Origin: Neorhizobium sp.
Lineage (GTDB): Bacteria > Pseudomonadota > Alphaproteobacteria > Rhizobiales > Rhizobiaceae
Reading direction: 5' to 3'
NCBI GenBank assembly: GCA_028283725.1
Contig: JAPWKC010000004.1
Span: 1,736,001-1,800,000 of the forward strand
Length of the DNA: 64,000 nucleotides
Shown: in pieces, positions 34,965 through 44,169 of the stretch
How the letters are laid out: every line of letters begins with the position of its first letter
Position numbering within the stretch: position 1 is the first letter of the stretch
The notes under the pieces: generated by a model
What the model was told of the DNA's origin: nothing
Seen by the model: only the letters and a program-made list of their open reading frames with translations
Database searches by the model: none
Program-made: the position numbers and the translations under genes

Positions 34965-36488
34965 TCAGGCGCGAAGGCGCGGCCTTTCCATGCTGACCTG
35001 GCGGCTGGCGCTGGTGCGGAAGCGGGCGATCGAGGCTGCAAGCGAGGCGCTGATGCCGACGAGGCTCTGGGTGGAGGCGTTCGTCTCTTCCATCAATGCT
35101 GCGTTCTGCTGGGTGATGTGGTCCATGTTGCGAACCGCCGAGTTGATCTGCTCGATGCCGGCTGCCTGCTCCTGAGCCGACTGGGCAATCGAATTGATAT
35201 GCTCGTCGATCGCCGCCACCCGCGAGCCGATGCCGCGCAGTGCCTCGCCGGTGCGGTTGACGAGGCTCACGCCCCGCTGGACATCGGCGGACGACTGCTC
35301 GATCAGCTCCTTGATCTGCTTGGCGGCCGCGGCCGAGCGCTGCGCCAGTTCGCGCACTTCCTGCGCGACGACTGCAAAACCCTTGCCCTGTTCGCCGGCA
35401 CGCGCCGCCTCGACGCCGGCATTGAGCGCCAGAAGATTGGTCTGGAAGGCGATTTCATCGATTGCGCCGATGATCTGCGTGACCTTCTGCGACGACTGCT
35501 CGATATCGTCCATGGCAGCGATCGCGCTTTCGACGACTTCGCCGGAGCGTACCGTCTCGGTGGCCGAGGTCTTGACGATGTCCTGCACTTCACGGGTGCG
35601 CTTGGCGGATTCCGACGACAGCGCGGTGATCTCCTCAAGCGCTGCAGCGGTCTGTTCGAGCGCCGAAGCCTGCTGTTCGGTGCGCCTTGCCATATTGTCT
35701 GTGGCAGACGAAATGCCGCCGGCCTCATCCCTCACCTGCGACACCGAATGGCTGATTTCCTGCATGGCGGCGCCGAGCTTGCCGATCGAAGCGTTGTAAT
35801 TGTCCTTCAGGCCGGAAAAATCGGCCGCAAGCTCCTGCCAGAGTTCGGAGGCGAGATTGCCGGAGGCGAGCTCCTTCAATGCGCTATCGAGCGCCAGGAG
35901 AGCGGCATCCTGCTCCGCCTTGCTCTGCTCGCCGACGGCCTCGGCCTCCTTGCGGCGTGCCTCGAGCGCATCGAGATAGACAGTGATGGCATAATCCATA
36001 TCGACCAGTGCCGCCTTGACCACGACGGACACCTGATCGGCAACAGCCTTGGCCTTCTTCTCGTAGAAAAAGCCCTTGAGGTGATGCTGGACGATGGCGC
36101 GGACGAGGCCGTCGAGGACCATCGTATACCCGCCGATATACCAGCGCGGCTCCAGGCCGAGGCGGGCATGGGTGCGGCCGATCGCAGATACGGCATCGAC
36201 ATAGCTCGAATCGTAATTGCCCGACGCGATCTGATCCCAGTGCGTCACCTGCCGGCCCTTGGCATGCGCGATATGGGCATCGTTGGCAAAGAATTTGGAT
36301 GTGTAGGGATGAACTTTCGCCTTGGCATAGAACGTATCGAGCGCACCGCCGACCGAACCGCGCACGATCGGCCGGATCTCGGCCAAGAGACGGCGCTGCT
36401 CCTCACCGATACCTGCAAAATTCAGGCGATCGTTCAGGTCTGCGGTCGAATTGCGGTCGTTCATCAAGGCCCCCAAGGCAAATGTCAT
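34965..36488 (-). CDS. Globin-coupled methyl-accepting chemotaxis protein
   Basis: About 507 residues, soluble, with no membrane helix. Residues about 10-165 are a sensor globin with the proximal His in [14 protein letters not shown], typical of haem-binding aerotaxis receptors (HemAT-like). A helical linker leads to the signalling domain with the hairpin tip [20 protein letters not shown], which contacts CheA and CheW. It probably senses oxygen. Start uncertain: GTG 36530, ATG 36488 and ATG 36464 are all in frame; 36488 has AGGTG upstream. Confidence 0.9.
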   Translation of the reverse strand: MTFALGALMNDRNSTADLNDRLNFAGIGEEQRRLLAEIRPIVRGSVGGALDTFYAKAKVHPYTSKFFANDAHIAHAKGRQVTHWDQIASGNYDSSYVDAVSAIGRTHARLGLEPRWYIGGYTMVLDGLVRAIVQHHLKGFFYEKKAKAVADQVSVVVKAALVDMDYAITVYLDALEARRKEAEAVGEQSKAEQDAALLALDSALKELASGNLASELWQELAADFSGLKDNYNASIGKLGAAMQEISHSVSQVRDEAGGISSATDNMARRTEQQASALEQTAAALEEITALSSESAKRTREVQDIVKTSATETVRSGEVVESAIAAMDDIEQSSQKVTQIIGAIDEIAFQTNLLALNAGVEAARAGEQGKGFAVVAQEVRELAQRSAAAAKQIKELIEQSSADVQRGVSLVNRTGEALRGIGSRVAAIDEHINSIAQSAQEQAAGIEQINSAVRNMDHITQQNAALMEETNASTQSLVGISASLAASIARFRTSASRQVSMERPRLRA

Positions 36489-36746
36489 ATTCAGCACCTG
36501 AGAATCGTCGTCAGAGGCGCTTTTGACCACATCTAGGCGTCAAGGCTTAACGCTCTGTTAGCCAAACCCATAAGTTTTCAGGGAAGATAATTTAGCGTCA
36601 GAAAATTTACTCGGATGTTGAATGCGCCGGTCCAAGGGGGCTGAGGGCAAGTCCGGCGCCTGTCTGAGACGGCGCAGCGACGCGCGGAGCTTGCGTTTGA
36701 TGCGGCGAGCCCTTAGCTCCTCTGTCAACGAAGCAAGCGGTTCACC

Positions 36747-37898
36747 ATGGCGCAGAAAACCTCTCTTTCCCGTCTCTCGCTCACCGACTTCCGCAATTAT
36801 GCGGCAGCGTCGCTGAAGCTCGACGGGCGCCATGTGGTGCTGACCGGTGATAACGGCGCGGGCAAGACAAATCTTCTGGAGGCCGTTTCCTTTCTGTCTC
36901 CCGGCCGCGGCTTGAGGCGGGCGGTGCTCTCCGATGCCGCAAGAGTTGGCGGATCGGGCGGATTTTCGGTGTTTGCCGATCTCGACGGCATGGACGGCGA
37001 AGTTGCGATCGGCACCGGTATCGAACCCGATGGCGCCGAGACGTCGAGCCGGAAAGTCAGAATCAACGGGACGCCGTCGAAATCCACCGAGGAACTCTCC
37101 GATCACCTGCGGGTTCTGTGGCTGACGCCCTCGATGGACGGGCTCTTCACCGGTGGATCTTCCGACAGACGCCGGTTTCTCGACCGGCTCGTGCTGTCGC
37201 TCGATGCCGCGCATGGCAGGCGGGCGAGCGATTACGAGCGCGCCATGCGCAGCCGCAACCGCCTCCTCTCCGAAGGGCGTTTCGACCCGGCCTGGATCTC
37301 CGCCATCGAGGTGCAGATGGCCGAACTCGGCATCGCCATGGCTGCTGCCCGGCAGGAGATGCTCGGGCTTCTTCGCCGGCTATCGAATATGTCCGGCGAA
37401 AGCCCCTTCCCCACGCCGGTTCTTGCTCTCGACGGGTTTCTCGACGCGCTTCAGGATCGGCCGGCGGCGGAACTGGAAGACGCCTATCTCGACATGCTGA
37501 AGGCCAATCGCGGGCGGGACGCTGCCGCCGGGCGCACGACGGAGGGTCCGCATCGGGTGGATCTTCTGGTGCGCCACCGGGAAAAGGACATGGATGCGGC
37601 GCGCTGTTCGACCGGCGAGCAGAAGGCGCTTCTAATCGGGCTCATCCTCGCCCATGCACGGCTGACGGCCGATATGACAGGCTATGCCCCTATTCTGCTT
37701 CTCGATGAGATCGCCGCCCATCTGGACGAGGGGCGAAGGGCCGCACTTTTCGATCTCGTTCACGGGCTCGGCGGCCAATCCTTCATGACCGGGACGGACA
37801 GAAGCATGTTTTCGGCGCTGGCGGATCGCGCGCAATTCTTTACCGTGAGCCACGGTGGCGTCGAGACCGGCCGTATCGAACAGGATGAGGAGCGCTAG
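36747..37898 (+). CDS. recF: DNA replication and repair protein RecF
   Basis: A 383-residue SMC-like ATPase that helps load RecA at gapped DNA with RecO and RecR. N-terminal LSLTDFRNYAAASLKL, Walker A TGDNGAGKTN (residues 33-42), DRRRFLDRLV mid-protein, the signature STGEQKALLIGL and Walker B ILLLDEIAAHLD are all present. ATG 36747 fits the family. It is followed two bases after its stop by moeB, so they are probably co-transcribed. recR, its partner, is at 52.5 kb. Confidence 0.96.
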   Translation: MAQKTSLSRLSLTDFRNYAAASLKLDGRHVVLTGDNGAGKTNLLEAVSFLSPGRGLRRAVLSDAARVGGSGGFSVFADLDGMDGEVAIGTGIEPDGAETSSRKVRINGTPSKSTEELSDHLRVLWLTPSMDGLFTGGSSDRRRFLDRLVLSLDAAHGRRASDYERAMRSRNRLLSEGRFDPAWISAIEVQMAELGIAMAAARQEMLGLLRRLSNMSGESPFPTPVLALDGFLDALQDRPAAELEDAYLDMLKANRGRDAAAGRTTEGPHRVDLLVRHREKDMDAARCSTGEQKALLIGLILAHARLTADMTGYAPILLLDEIAAHLDEGRRAALFDLVHGLGGQSFMTGTDRSMFSALADRAQFFTVSHGGVETGRIEQDEER

Positions 37899-37900
37899 AG

Positions 37901-38704
37901 ATGGCTGATTTCCCCGGTGACAGCTCCATGGGCTCCGAAGCCCTGACGCCCGACGAGATCGAGCGCTATCGCCGCCATATCCTCCTGCCGGAAATCGGCG
38001 GGAGCGGGCAGCAGAAATTGAAGAACGCCCGCGTGCTGGTGATCGGCGCCGGCGGGCTCGGCGCGCCGATCCTGCAATATCTGGCAGCGGCCGGCGTCGG
38101 CACGCTCGGCATCGTCGATGATGACGGGGTCTCACTTTCGAACCTGCAACGGCAGGTGATCCACGATACCGGAACGATCGGCGAGGCGAAGACGCAGAGC
38201 GCCCGCGAGGCGATCGCGCGCCTCAACCCGCATGTGCGCGTGATGGATTTCGAAGAGCGGTTTTCGGCGGAATGGGCCGAGAGAAACCTTCGTCGCTTCG
38301 GCCTCGTGATCGACGGATCGGACAATTTCGACACGCGCTATGCGGCAGCGGATGCGGCCGAGACCGCAAAGATCCCGCTGGTGACGGGCGCCGTCGGGCG
38401 GTTCGACGGGTCGGTAACGGTGGTCAAGCCCTATGAGACCGGCGTCGACGGCATGCTCAATCCCGGCTACCGCGACCTTTTCCCGGAAAAGCCGCCGGAG
38501 GGTCTGATCCCGGCCTGCGCCGAGACCGGCGTGATCGGCGCGCTCACCGGCGTGATCGGCACGCTGATGGCCATGGAGGCGATCAAGATCATCACCGAAA
38601 CCGGCGAACCGCTGATCGGCCGCCTGATGCTCTATGATGCGCTCGCCGCGCGGTTCGATATCATCCGCTACAGACGCAAGGCTGATAAACCCAAGGCGGA
38701 ATGA
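37901..38704 (+). CDS. moeB: MoeB/ThiF-family adenylyltransferase
   Basis: A 267-residue E1-like enzyme that adenylates the C-terminal glycine of a small sulfur carrier such as MoaD or ThiS. ATP motif VIGAGGLGAPILQYLAAAGVG (abridged), DDDGVSLSNLQRQ with the catalytic Arg, and NFDTRY are present. The usual zinc cysteines are replaced (GYRDLFPE where the family has CYRCLFP), though the later ACAETG keeps one Cys. The start is two bases after recF. Whether it serves Mo-cofactor or thiamine synthesis is not decidable here. Confidence 0.87.
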   Translation: MADFPGDSSMGSEALTPDEIERYRRHILLPEIGGSGQQKLKNARVLVIGAGGLGAPILQYLAAAGVGTLGIVDDDGVSLSNLQRQVIHDTGTIGEAKTQSAREAIARLNPHVRVMDFEERFSAEWAERNLRRFGLVIDGSDNFDTRYAAADAAETAKIPLVTGAVGRFDGSVTVVKPYETGVDGMLNPGYRDLFPEKPPEGLIPACAETGVIGALTGVIGTLMAMEAIKIITETGEPLIGRLMLYDALAARFDIIRYRRKADKPKAE

Positions 38705-38705
38705 C

Positions 38706-39179
38706 ATGCTGACCATCACCCGGATCGACGAAAGCTTCAGCCGCTGGGACGAGCTGCTTGCCCTCATCATGCACTCTTTTGCCTATATGGACGGCGTCAT
38801 CGACCCGCCCTCCTCGGCGCACCGGCTGACGGCGCAATCGCTTGAAGACAAGGCGAAAACCGAGATCGGCTACGTGGCGATCGACGATGAGGCGCTGATC
38901 GGCTGCATGTTCCTCAGGCCAGAGGAAACGACGCTCTACCTCGGCAAGCTTGCCATCTCGAAAGGCCAGCAGGGCAAGGGTCTCGGCCGGCAGTTTCTGG
39001 CCAGGGCCGAAGAGACGGCCAGAACGCTATCGCTACCGGCGATCAGGCTTGAAACCCGGATCGAGCTGACCGGCAACCATCTAACTTTCGGCCGCTGGGG
39101 TTTCGTCAAGACGGCGGAAAATCGCCATTCCGGCTATGACCACAGCACCTCGATCGAAATGCAGAAGGCGATCGGCTGA
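38706..39179 (+). CDS. GNAT-family N-acetyltransferase
   Basis: A 157-residue acetyl-CoA-dependent acetyltransferase. The CoA-binding motif appears as LGKLAISKGQQGKGLGRQFLARAEE with the R/Q-x-x-G-x-G/A pyrophosphate loop at QQGKGLG. The C-terminal FGRWGFVKTAENRHSGYDH is typical of the fold. Substrate unknown. The ATG at 38706 begins one base after the moeB stop, suggesting the recF-moeB-GNAT operon. Confidence 0.85.
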   Translation: MLTITRIDESFSRWDELLALIMHSFAYMDGVIDPPSSAHRLTAQSLEDKAKTEIGYVAIDDEALIGCMFLRPEETTLYLGKLAISKGQQGKGLGRQFLARAEETARTLSLPAIRLETRIELTGNHLTFGRWGFVKTAENRHSGYDHSTSIEMQKAIG

Positions 39180-39256
39180 ACCGCTTCGCCCGCATGAGCA
39201 AATCGAGAAGAGCGCGAGCCGGTTTTGCGTCAGGAATTACGGCGTAACAAAAGGAT

Positions 39257-39295
39257 AGAGCGGTTTCGCGTTTCAAAGAGAGGCGGAAATGCTCT
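39257..39295. repeat. Rhizobial palindromic repeat-like element
   Basis: AGAGCggTTTCgCG and GcGGAAAtGCTCT form an imperfect inverted repeat of about 39 bases in the GNAT/dehydrogenase gap. Its AGAGCNTTTC core resembles the short palindromes scattered in Rhizobiaceae genomes. It could also be part of a bidirectional terminator. Confidence 0.4.
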
Positions 39296-39300
39296 GAACG

Positions 39301-40305
39301 TCAGCTCCGGCCGGGCAATACCCTGTTGGGCGGGCGGTGGCCGTCGAAGAAGGCGCGAATATTGATGATGACCTTGTCGCCCATGTCGATGCGGCCCTCG
39401 ATCGTGGCCGAGCCCATATGCGGCAGCAGGACGACGCGGCCATCTTTCGCCAGCTTTACCAGCTTCGGATTGACCGACGGCTCGTTGTGATAGACGTCGA
39501 GCCCGGCGCCGGCGATCTTGCCGTCGCGGATCAGCTGGATCATCGCCGCTTCATCGATGATGTCGCCACGCGCCGTGTTGACGAGGATCGCCGACGGCTG
39601 CATCAGCGCCAGCCTGCGGGCGGAGAGAAGGTGGAATGTGGCCGGCGTATAGGGGCAATTGACCGAAACGATATCGACGCGGGCGAGCATCTGGTCGAGG
39701 CTGTCCCAATAGGTCGCCTCCAGCTCTTCCTCGGTCGCGGCCGTGACGCGGTGGCGGTTGTGATAATGGATGGCAAGGCCAAAGGCCTTGGCACGGCGGG
39801 CGACGGCAGTGCCGATACGGCCCATGCCGACAATGCCGATACGCTTGCCCCAGATGCGCCGGCCGAGCATCCATGTCGGGCTCCAGCCCTCCCAGTCGCC
39901 CGGCTTGTCGGTCAGGATGCGCGCGCCCTCCGCAAGCCTGCGGTTGACGCCGAGGATCAGCGCCATCGTCATGTCGGCGGTGTCTTCGGTCAATACGTTC
40001 GGGGTATTGGTGACGGTAATGCCCTTTTTTGCCGCGGCATCCACATCGATATGGTCGGTGCCGTTGGAAAAGCCGGCTATCAGCTTCAGTTGCGGGCCGG
40101 CTTCGGCAATCAGAGCCTCGTCGATGCGGTCGGCGACGGTCGGCACGAGGACATCGGCGAGTTTCATCGCCGCTGCGAGCTCGGCGCGCGTGCGGGGGGC
40201 GTCATCGACGTTGAGCTCGGCATCGAAGAGCTCGCGCATGCGGGTTTCCACCGCATCGGGCAGCTTTCGGGTGATATAGACCTTGGGTTTCTTCCGGTTC
40301 GTCAT
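39301..40305 (-). CDS. D-isomer 2-hydroxyacid dehydrogenase (glyoxylate reductase-like)
   Basis: A 334-residue NAD(P)H-dependent oxidoreductase. The cofactor-binding GMGRIGTAVA lies near residue 160, followed by YHNRHR whose basic residues suggest NADPH preference. Substrate motifs are SNGTDHIDVDAA, VNTARGDIIDEAA with the catalytic Arg, an Asp/Glu in GLDVYHNEP, and the catalytic His in LLPHMGSAT. It most resembles glyoxylate/hydroxypyruvate reductases. Convergent with the GNAT gene. Confidence 0.88.
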   Translation of the reverse strand: MTNRKKPKVYITRKLPDAVETRMRELFDAELNVDDAPRTRAELAAAMKLADVLVPTVADRIDEALIAEAGPQLKLIAGFSNGTDHIDVDAAAKKGITVTNTPNVLTEDTADMTMALILGVNRRLAEGARILTDKPGDWEGWSPTWMLGRRIWGKRIGIVGMGRIGTAVARRAKAFGLAIHYHNRHRVTAATEEELEATYWDSLDQMLARVDIVSVNCPYTPATFHLLSARRLALMQPSAILVNTARGDIIDEAAMIQLIRDGKIAGAGLDVYHNEPSVNPKLVKLAKDGRVVLLPHMGSATIEGRIDMGDKVIINIRAFFDGHRPPNRVLPGRS

Positions 40306-40455
40306 GGTGTCGCTGTGGCCGCCTTTAGAGGTCCTTAACCAAGTCGCGCGATAGTCCGTACATCCAAGGCGTTATCTAACAGACCCTTCGGCGAAGACAA
40401 ACAAAACCTCGCGAGGGCCGTAGCGCGCTTGGACTTTCAGCCGGAACCAAAGCCC

Positions 40456-40995
40456 ATGCGTCGCGTCATTCTCTCATCCCTCATCGCCCTGTCCCTTGCG
40501 GCGATCAGCAGCCTTTCCCTTTCCGATGCAGCGCAGGCGCAGGCGAGCAAGGGCGCAAGCGGCCTGCCGCTTCCCCGTTTCGTCAGCCTGAAGTCGAGAA
40601 AGGTGAATATCCGCATCGGCCCGAGCGTCGATTACGCCGTGTCGTGGATGTATCTGAAGGCCGGGACGCCGATGGAGATCATTCAGGAATACGAGAACTG
40701 GCGGCGCGTGCGCGATGCGGACGGCACCGAAGGGTGGGTCAACCAGGCGCTGCTTTCGGGCGAGCGCACGGCCCTTGCTGCCCCATGGATGCGCACCAAG
40801 GGCAAGGACGTCTATGTCAACATGCGCCGCGACCCGCAGTCATCGGCCGGGATCGTGGCAAAGCTCGAACCCGGCGTGATGCTGAAGGTGAAGGAATGCA
40901 ACGGCGACTGGTGTCTCGCCGAGGCCAACAACACCGAAGGGTGGGTGAACCAGGGCGAGATCTGGGGCGCCTATCCGGGCGAGGCCTTTAAATAA
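40456..40995 (+). CDS. Secreted bacterial SH3-domain protein
   Basis: 179 residues. A signal peptide (about 1-29, ending AAQAQA) is followed by two bacterial SH3 repeats (about 45-105 and 112-170), each with an NIRIGPS- or NMRRDPQ-like start and an EGWVNQ end. Such domains bind cell-wall peptides or act as targeting modules in the periplasm. Start ATG 40456 was preferred over a TTG nine codons upstream. The end overlaps the convergent PfkB gene by eight bases. Confidence 0.85.
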   Translation: MRRVILSSLIALSLAAISSLSLSDAAQAQASKGASGLPLPRFVSLKSRKVNIRIGPSVDYAVSWMYLKAGTPMEIIQEYENWRRVRDADGTEGWVNQALLSGERTALAAPWMRTKGKDVYVNMRRDPQSSAGIVAKLEPGVMLKVKECNGDWCLAEANNTEGWVNQGEIWGAYPGEAFK

Positions 40996-41980
40996 GGCCC
41001 GCCTCTGCAGCCGCATGCTTCAACGAGACCGCCGGACGCGGGCCGATCTGCTGGATGACGATGCCAGCCGACAGGCAGCCGAGCCTGCCGCAATCTTCCA
41101 GCGAACGACCGGCCGTGTAGCCGAACAGGAAGCCGGCGGCGAAAAGATCGCCGGCACCGGTCGTATCGACGAGTTCCTCGATCTCGGTCGCGGGAACCGG
41201 CACTTTCTCCGTGCCACGCACGATGACCGCACCTTCTTCCGACAATGTGACGGCACCGAGCTTGCAATCCTTCGCGAGCTGGCCGAGTGCGGCGTCGAAA
41301 TCTTCCGTCTCGTAGAGCGACAGCACTTCCTGACGGTTGGCGAAGACGATATCGACCGTGCCGGAGCGCATCAGGTCGAGAAATTCGGCGCGGTAGCGAC
41401 CGACGCAGAAGGGGTCCGACAGCGTCATGGCGACTTCGCGGCCATTTTCATGGGCGATGCGGGCGGCTTCCCGGATGGCATCCTTGGCGCGCGGCGGATC
41501 CCACAGATAGCCTTCGAAATAGGTCACTTTCGATTCGGCCACGACGTCGGTTTCGACATGTTCCGGGCCGAGCTCGACGCAGGCGCCGAGATAGGTGTTC
41601 ATCGAGCGCTCGCCATCGGGCGTGACGAAGATCATCGAGCGGGCGGTCGGCGGAGCGACGCCCTCTGGCCGCGTCTGGTAATGGACGCCCAGCGAGCGGA
41701 TATCGTGCTGGAAGATGCCGCCGAGCTGATCTTCAGCGACCTTGCCGAAATAGGCGGCCTTGCCGCCGAGGCTTGCGATACCCGCCGCCGTATTGCCGGC
41801 CGAGCCACCCGATGCTTCGACCGCCGGGCCCATCTTGGAATAGAGAAGTTCAGCGCGTTCGGCATCGATGAGGTTCATCGCGCCCTTGATGATGGCATTG
41901 TCGCTCAAGAAAGCGTCGTCGCAACGAGCAAGGATGTCCACGATGGCATTGCCGATCGTCAGCACGTCGAATTTAGGCAT
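40988..41980 (-). CDS. PfkB-family kinase (adenosine kinase-like)
   Basis: A 330-residue ribokinase-fold sugar/nucleoside kinase. Near the N-terminus GNAIVDILAR and the substrate loop GGSAGNTAAGIASLGGKAAYFGKV are visible. The C-terminal signature DTTGAGDLFAAGFLFGYT contains the catalytic Asp and anion hole. In alphaproteobacteria this ortholog is usually annotated adenosine or fructose kinase; the substrate is not provable here. ATG 41980 gives the standard MPKFDVLTIG start. Its 3' end overlaps the SH3 gene. Confidence 0.88.
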   Translation of the reverse strand: MPKFDVLTIGNAIVDILARCDDAFLSDNAIIKGAMNLIDAERAELLYSKMGPAVEASGGSAGNTAAGIASLGGKAAYFGKVAEDQLGGIFQHDIRSLGVHYQTRPEGVAPPTARSMIFVTPDGERSMNTYLGACVELGPEHVETDVVAESKVTYFEGYLWDPPRAKDAIREAARIAHENGREVAMTLSDPFCVGRYRAEFLDLMRSGTVDIVFANRQEVLSLYETEDFDAALGQLAKDCKLGAVTLSEEGAVIVRGTEKVPVPATEIEELVDTTGAGDLFAAGFLFGYTAGRSLEDCGRLGCLSAGIVIQQIGPRPAVSLKHAAAEAGLI

Positions 41981-42079
41981 ACGGTCCCGGTCCTCAAACA
42001 AACAGGCATTATCAGTGCAGGCATTCGGCACCACGCCTAGTCGGCTTTGGCCCGGATTGGAAGGATAAAATGACGGGCA

Positions 42080-42236
42080 AAGGGCCGGCGCCAAAAGGCC
42101 CGGCGATGTCATACCCTCGTCATGTCAGGCCGCTATCAAGACACCGACACGGCGAGCGACCCACCACGGATGAACTGGGGGTTCTCGCCTACACCGGCCG
42201 AGCCCGGTGGAAAGCGGGGTTTGCCCCGCTTTTTTC
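42080..42236 (+). ncRNA. Structured RNA candidate ending in an intrinsic terminator
   Basis: Between the divergent PfkB and AEC genes the plus strand has a run of hairpins: GGGCC-N10-GGCCC (42082-42101), GGCGAGcgACCC with GGGTtCTCGCC (about 42152-42190), CACCGG-N6-CCGGTG (42192-42209) and the terminator. A possible -10 TAAAAT at 42066-42071 with a CTTTGG -35 region would start it near 42078. Small open frames here have unusual codon use, so an RNA is favoured. Family unknown. Confidence 0.55.
42211..42236 (+). terminator. Intrinsic terminator before the AEC gene
   Basis: AAAGCGGGG-tttg-CCCCGCTTTTTT, a perfect 9-bp stem with a tetraloop and T-run. No plus-strand protein gene precedes it since 40995. 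Confidence 0.9.
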
Positions 42237-42359
42237 GTTTCACGGTTGCTCGATCCCCCACGCCTTCCCGCCATCCTGCTATCATTAGCCGCATCAATCT
42301 ATGCTCCAAACTCATTTGCGGACCGGGCGGGCTTGCGATAAGCGCATGAGCGCCCTCTT

Positions 42360-43319
42360 TTGAAAGCGCCGCCCTTGTCCGCCGTCCTCGCGAATGTCCT
42401 GCCCGTCTTCTTCCTCATCCTGATCGGATGGATCATCTCGAAAACCGGCCTGTTGAAACACGAGACGGGCGATGCGCTCGGCGAATTCGTCTTCAAGATC
42501 GCCGTCCCTTTCCTGATTTTCCGCACGGTGGCGGAAGCGCATTTCGCCGGTGTGTCGCCGTTCCGGCTCTGGGCCGCCTATTTCATCGGCGTCGCCGTGA
42601 CATGGACCGCCGGGCACCTGATCGCCACCCGCATCTTCAAGCGCGATGCCAAGGTGGGCGTGATCGCGGGCATGTCCGGTTCGTTTGCCAACAATGTCTT
42701 CATCGGCCTGCCGCTCGTCGATCATATGGTCGGCAAGGACGGGCTGGTGGCGCTCTCCATCCTCATCGCCATCCACCTGCCGATCATGATGATCGCCGGG
42801 ACGATCCTGATGGAAGGCGCTTCCGCCAAGGTCGACGGCGTGGCGGCGCGCAGCTTTACCACGGTCCTGAAACAGGTCGGCACGAACCTCGTGCGCAATC
42901 CGCTGGTGATCGGGCTTTCGATCGGCATCGTCGTCAACGTTTCGGGCGTGCCGATGCCCTTGCCGATGCAGACGGTGGTGGACCAGATCGCCGGTGCGGC
43001 AAGCCCCGCGGCGCTGATCTCGATCGGCATGGCGGTGACGCGCTACCCGATCCGCGGCGATATTGGTCTGTCGGGAGGCGTTGCGGTGATGAAGCTGATC
43101 CTGATGCCGGCCGTCGTCTTCGTCGCAGCCCATCTGCTCGGCCTGCCGAAGGGCTGGACGGCCGGGCTGGTGCTGACATCTTCGGTGCCGACGGGCATCA
43201 ATGCCTGGCTGATCGCCCAGAGGTTTCGCTCGGGTCAGAGCCTTGCTGCATCGGTGATCAGCATGACGACCGCCTGCGGCGTCATTTCGGTCGCCTTCTG
43301 GGGCTGGCTGCTGGCCTGA
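42360..43319 (+). CDS. AEC-family (auxin efflux carrier) transporter
   Basis: A 319-residue integral membrane protein with about ten predicted helices in two halves and a central charged loop (about 95-165). GSFANNVFIGLPLVDHMVG carries the conserved Asn/Gly of the first half, and SSVPTGINAWLIA the matching crossover of the second. The family exports or imports small organic acids and was named for plant auxin efflux; substrate here is unknown. Start is TTG 42360 or TTG 42375 (MSAVLANVLPVFF); neither has a strong binding site. Confidence 0.85.
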   Translation: MKAPPLSAVLANVLPVFFLILIGWIISKTGLLKHETGDALGEFVFKIAVPFLIFRTVAEAHFAGVSPFRLWAAYFIGVAVTWTAGHLIATRIFKRDAKVGVIAGMSGSFANNVFIGLPLVDHMVGKDGLVALSILIAIHLPIMMIAGTILMEGASAKVDGVAARSFTTVLKQVGTNLVRNPLVIGLSIGIVVNVSGVPMPLPMQTVVDQIAGAASPAALISIGMAVTRYPIRGDIGLSGGVAVMKLILMPAVVFVAAHLLGLPKGWTAGLVLTSSVPTGINAWLIAQRFRSGQSLAASVISMTTACGVISVAFWGWLLA

Positions 43320-43436
43320 TTTTCCAACCTGCCCCAAACGGGCGCGCTTCAACCTGGCCTGCATCAACCGGATCAGTTTTCGCCGGGAATGCCAGGAATG
43401 CCGGGGCCTTCTCGCACCCCGATCCGGCTGACGTCA

Positions 43437-44012
43437 TCAGTTCGTCGCAGGCGGCGGCGCGTTGGCATCCGGCAGAGGAACGGGCGTGTCGGCAAGCGTG
43501 CGCAGATAAGCAATCACGTTCGCCCTGTCCGTATCGCTCTTCAGACCGGCAAAGCCCATCGCCGTACCCTTGATGAAGGTTTTCGGCGCGATCAGGAAAT
43601 GATCGAGATGATCGAAGGTCCAGTGCTCGGCACCGGCCTTGGAGAAATCCTTGATCGCGGCTGAATAGGAAAAGCCCTGATGCGAGGCGATCGGGCGGTC
43701 GACGACGCCGAAGAGGTTCGGGCCGACCTTGTTCGGCCCGCCCTTGGCGCCGTCATGACAGGCCTGACACTTCTTGAAAACCGTTTCGCCGGCCTTGGCA
43801 TCGGCCTTTTGCAAAAGCTGCGCGATCGGCACGGCTGCGGGTGCGGCCTCTGCGCCGCCTCCTGCTGCCGGTTCCTCCTGCGCAACGATGGCAAAGCCCT
43901 CCTTCTCCGGAGCCGGAGAATGAAAAATGCCTTCAGAGGCGATCGAGATCGACATGAGAACAAAAACGGTCGCCAAAAAGGCACCCACCGTCATGTTTAC
44001 ATACGGATTCAT
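43437..44012 (-). CDS. cycM: Membrane-anchored cytochrome c (CycM type)
   Basis: 191 residues with an uncleaved N-terminal helix (about 8-28), an Ala/Pro-rich linker, and one c-type haem domain. The haem motif is CQACH (about 104) and the axial Met is in KGTAMGFAG. This matches rhizobial c552/CycM, which carries electrons from the bc1 complex to the aa3 oxidase. ATG 44012 has GGAG upstream. Divergent from kdsB, whose start is 157 bases away. Confidence 0.88.
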   Translation of the reverse strand: MNPYVNMTVGAFLATVFVLMSISIASEGIFHSPAPEKEGFAIVAQEEPAAGGGAEAAPAAVPIAQLLQKADAKAGETVFKKCQACHDGAKGGPNKVGPNLFGVVDRPIASHQGFSYSAAIKDFSKAGAEHWTFDHLDHFLIAPKTFIKGTAMGFAGLKSDTDRANVIAYLRTLADTPVPLPDANAPPPATN

Positions 44013-44169
44013 CTGCCAACGCTCCTTCCCAACCGCCGACGGAACTCCAGGTAAACACCCTTGCAATTGTCTGGAAGCTATGTCTTTTGCAGGATCCTTG
44101 CAACTTGATAATCCATCCTGCGGTTGAGACTTTTTGACCATCACCCGTCAGGAGACAAGAGGCCTTCGC

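Noticed and set aside
42122..42349. A 75-codon plus-strand frame starting MSGRYQD in the PfkB-AEC gap
   Set aside because: It runs through a strong terminator hairpin, has atypical codon use and no good RBS.
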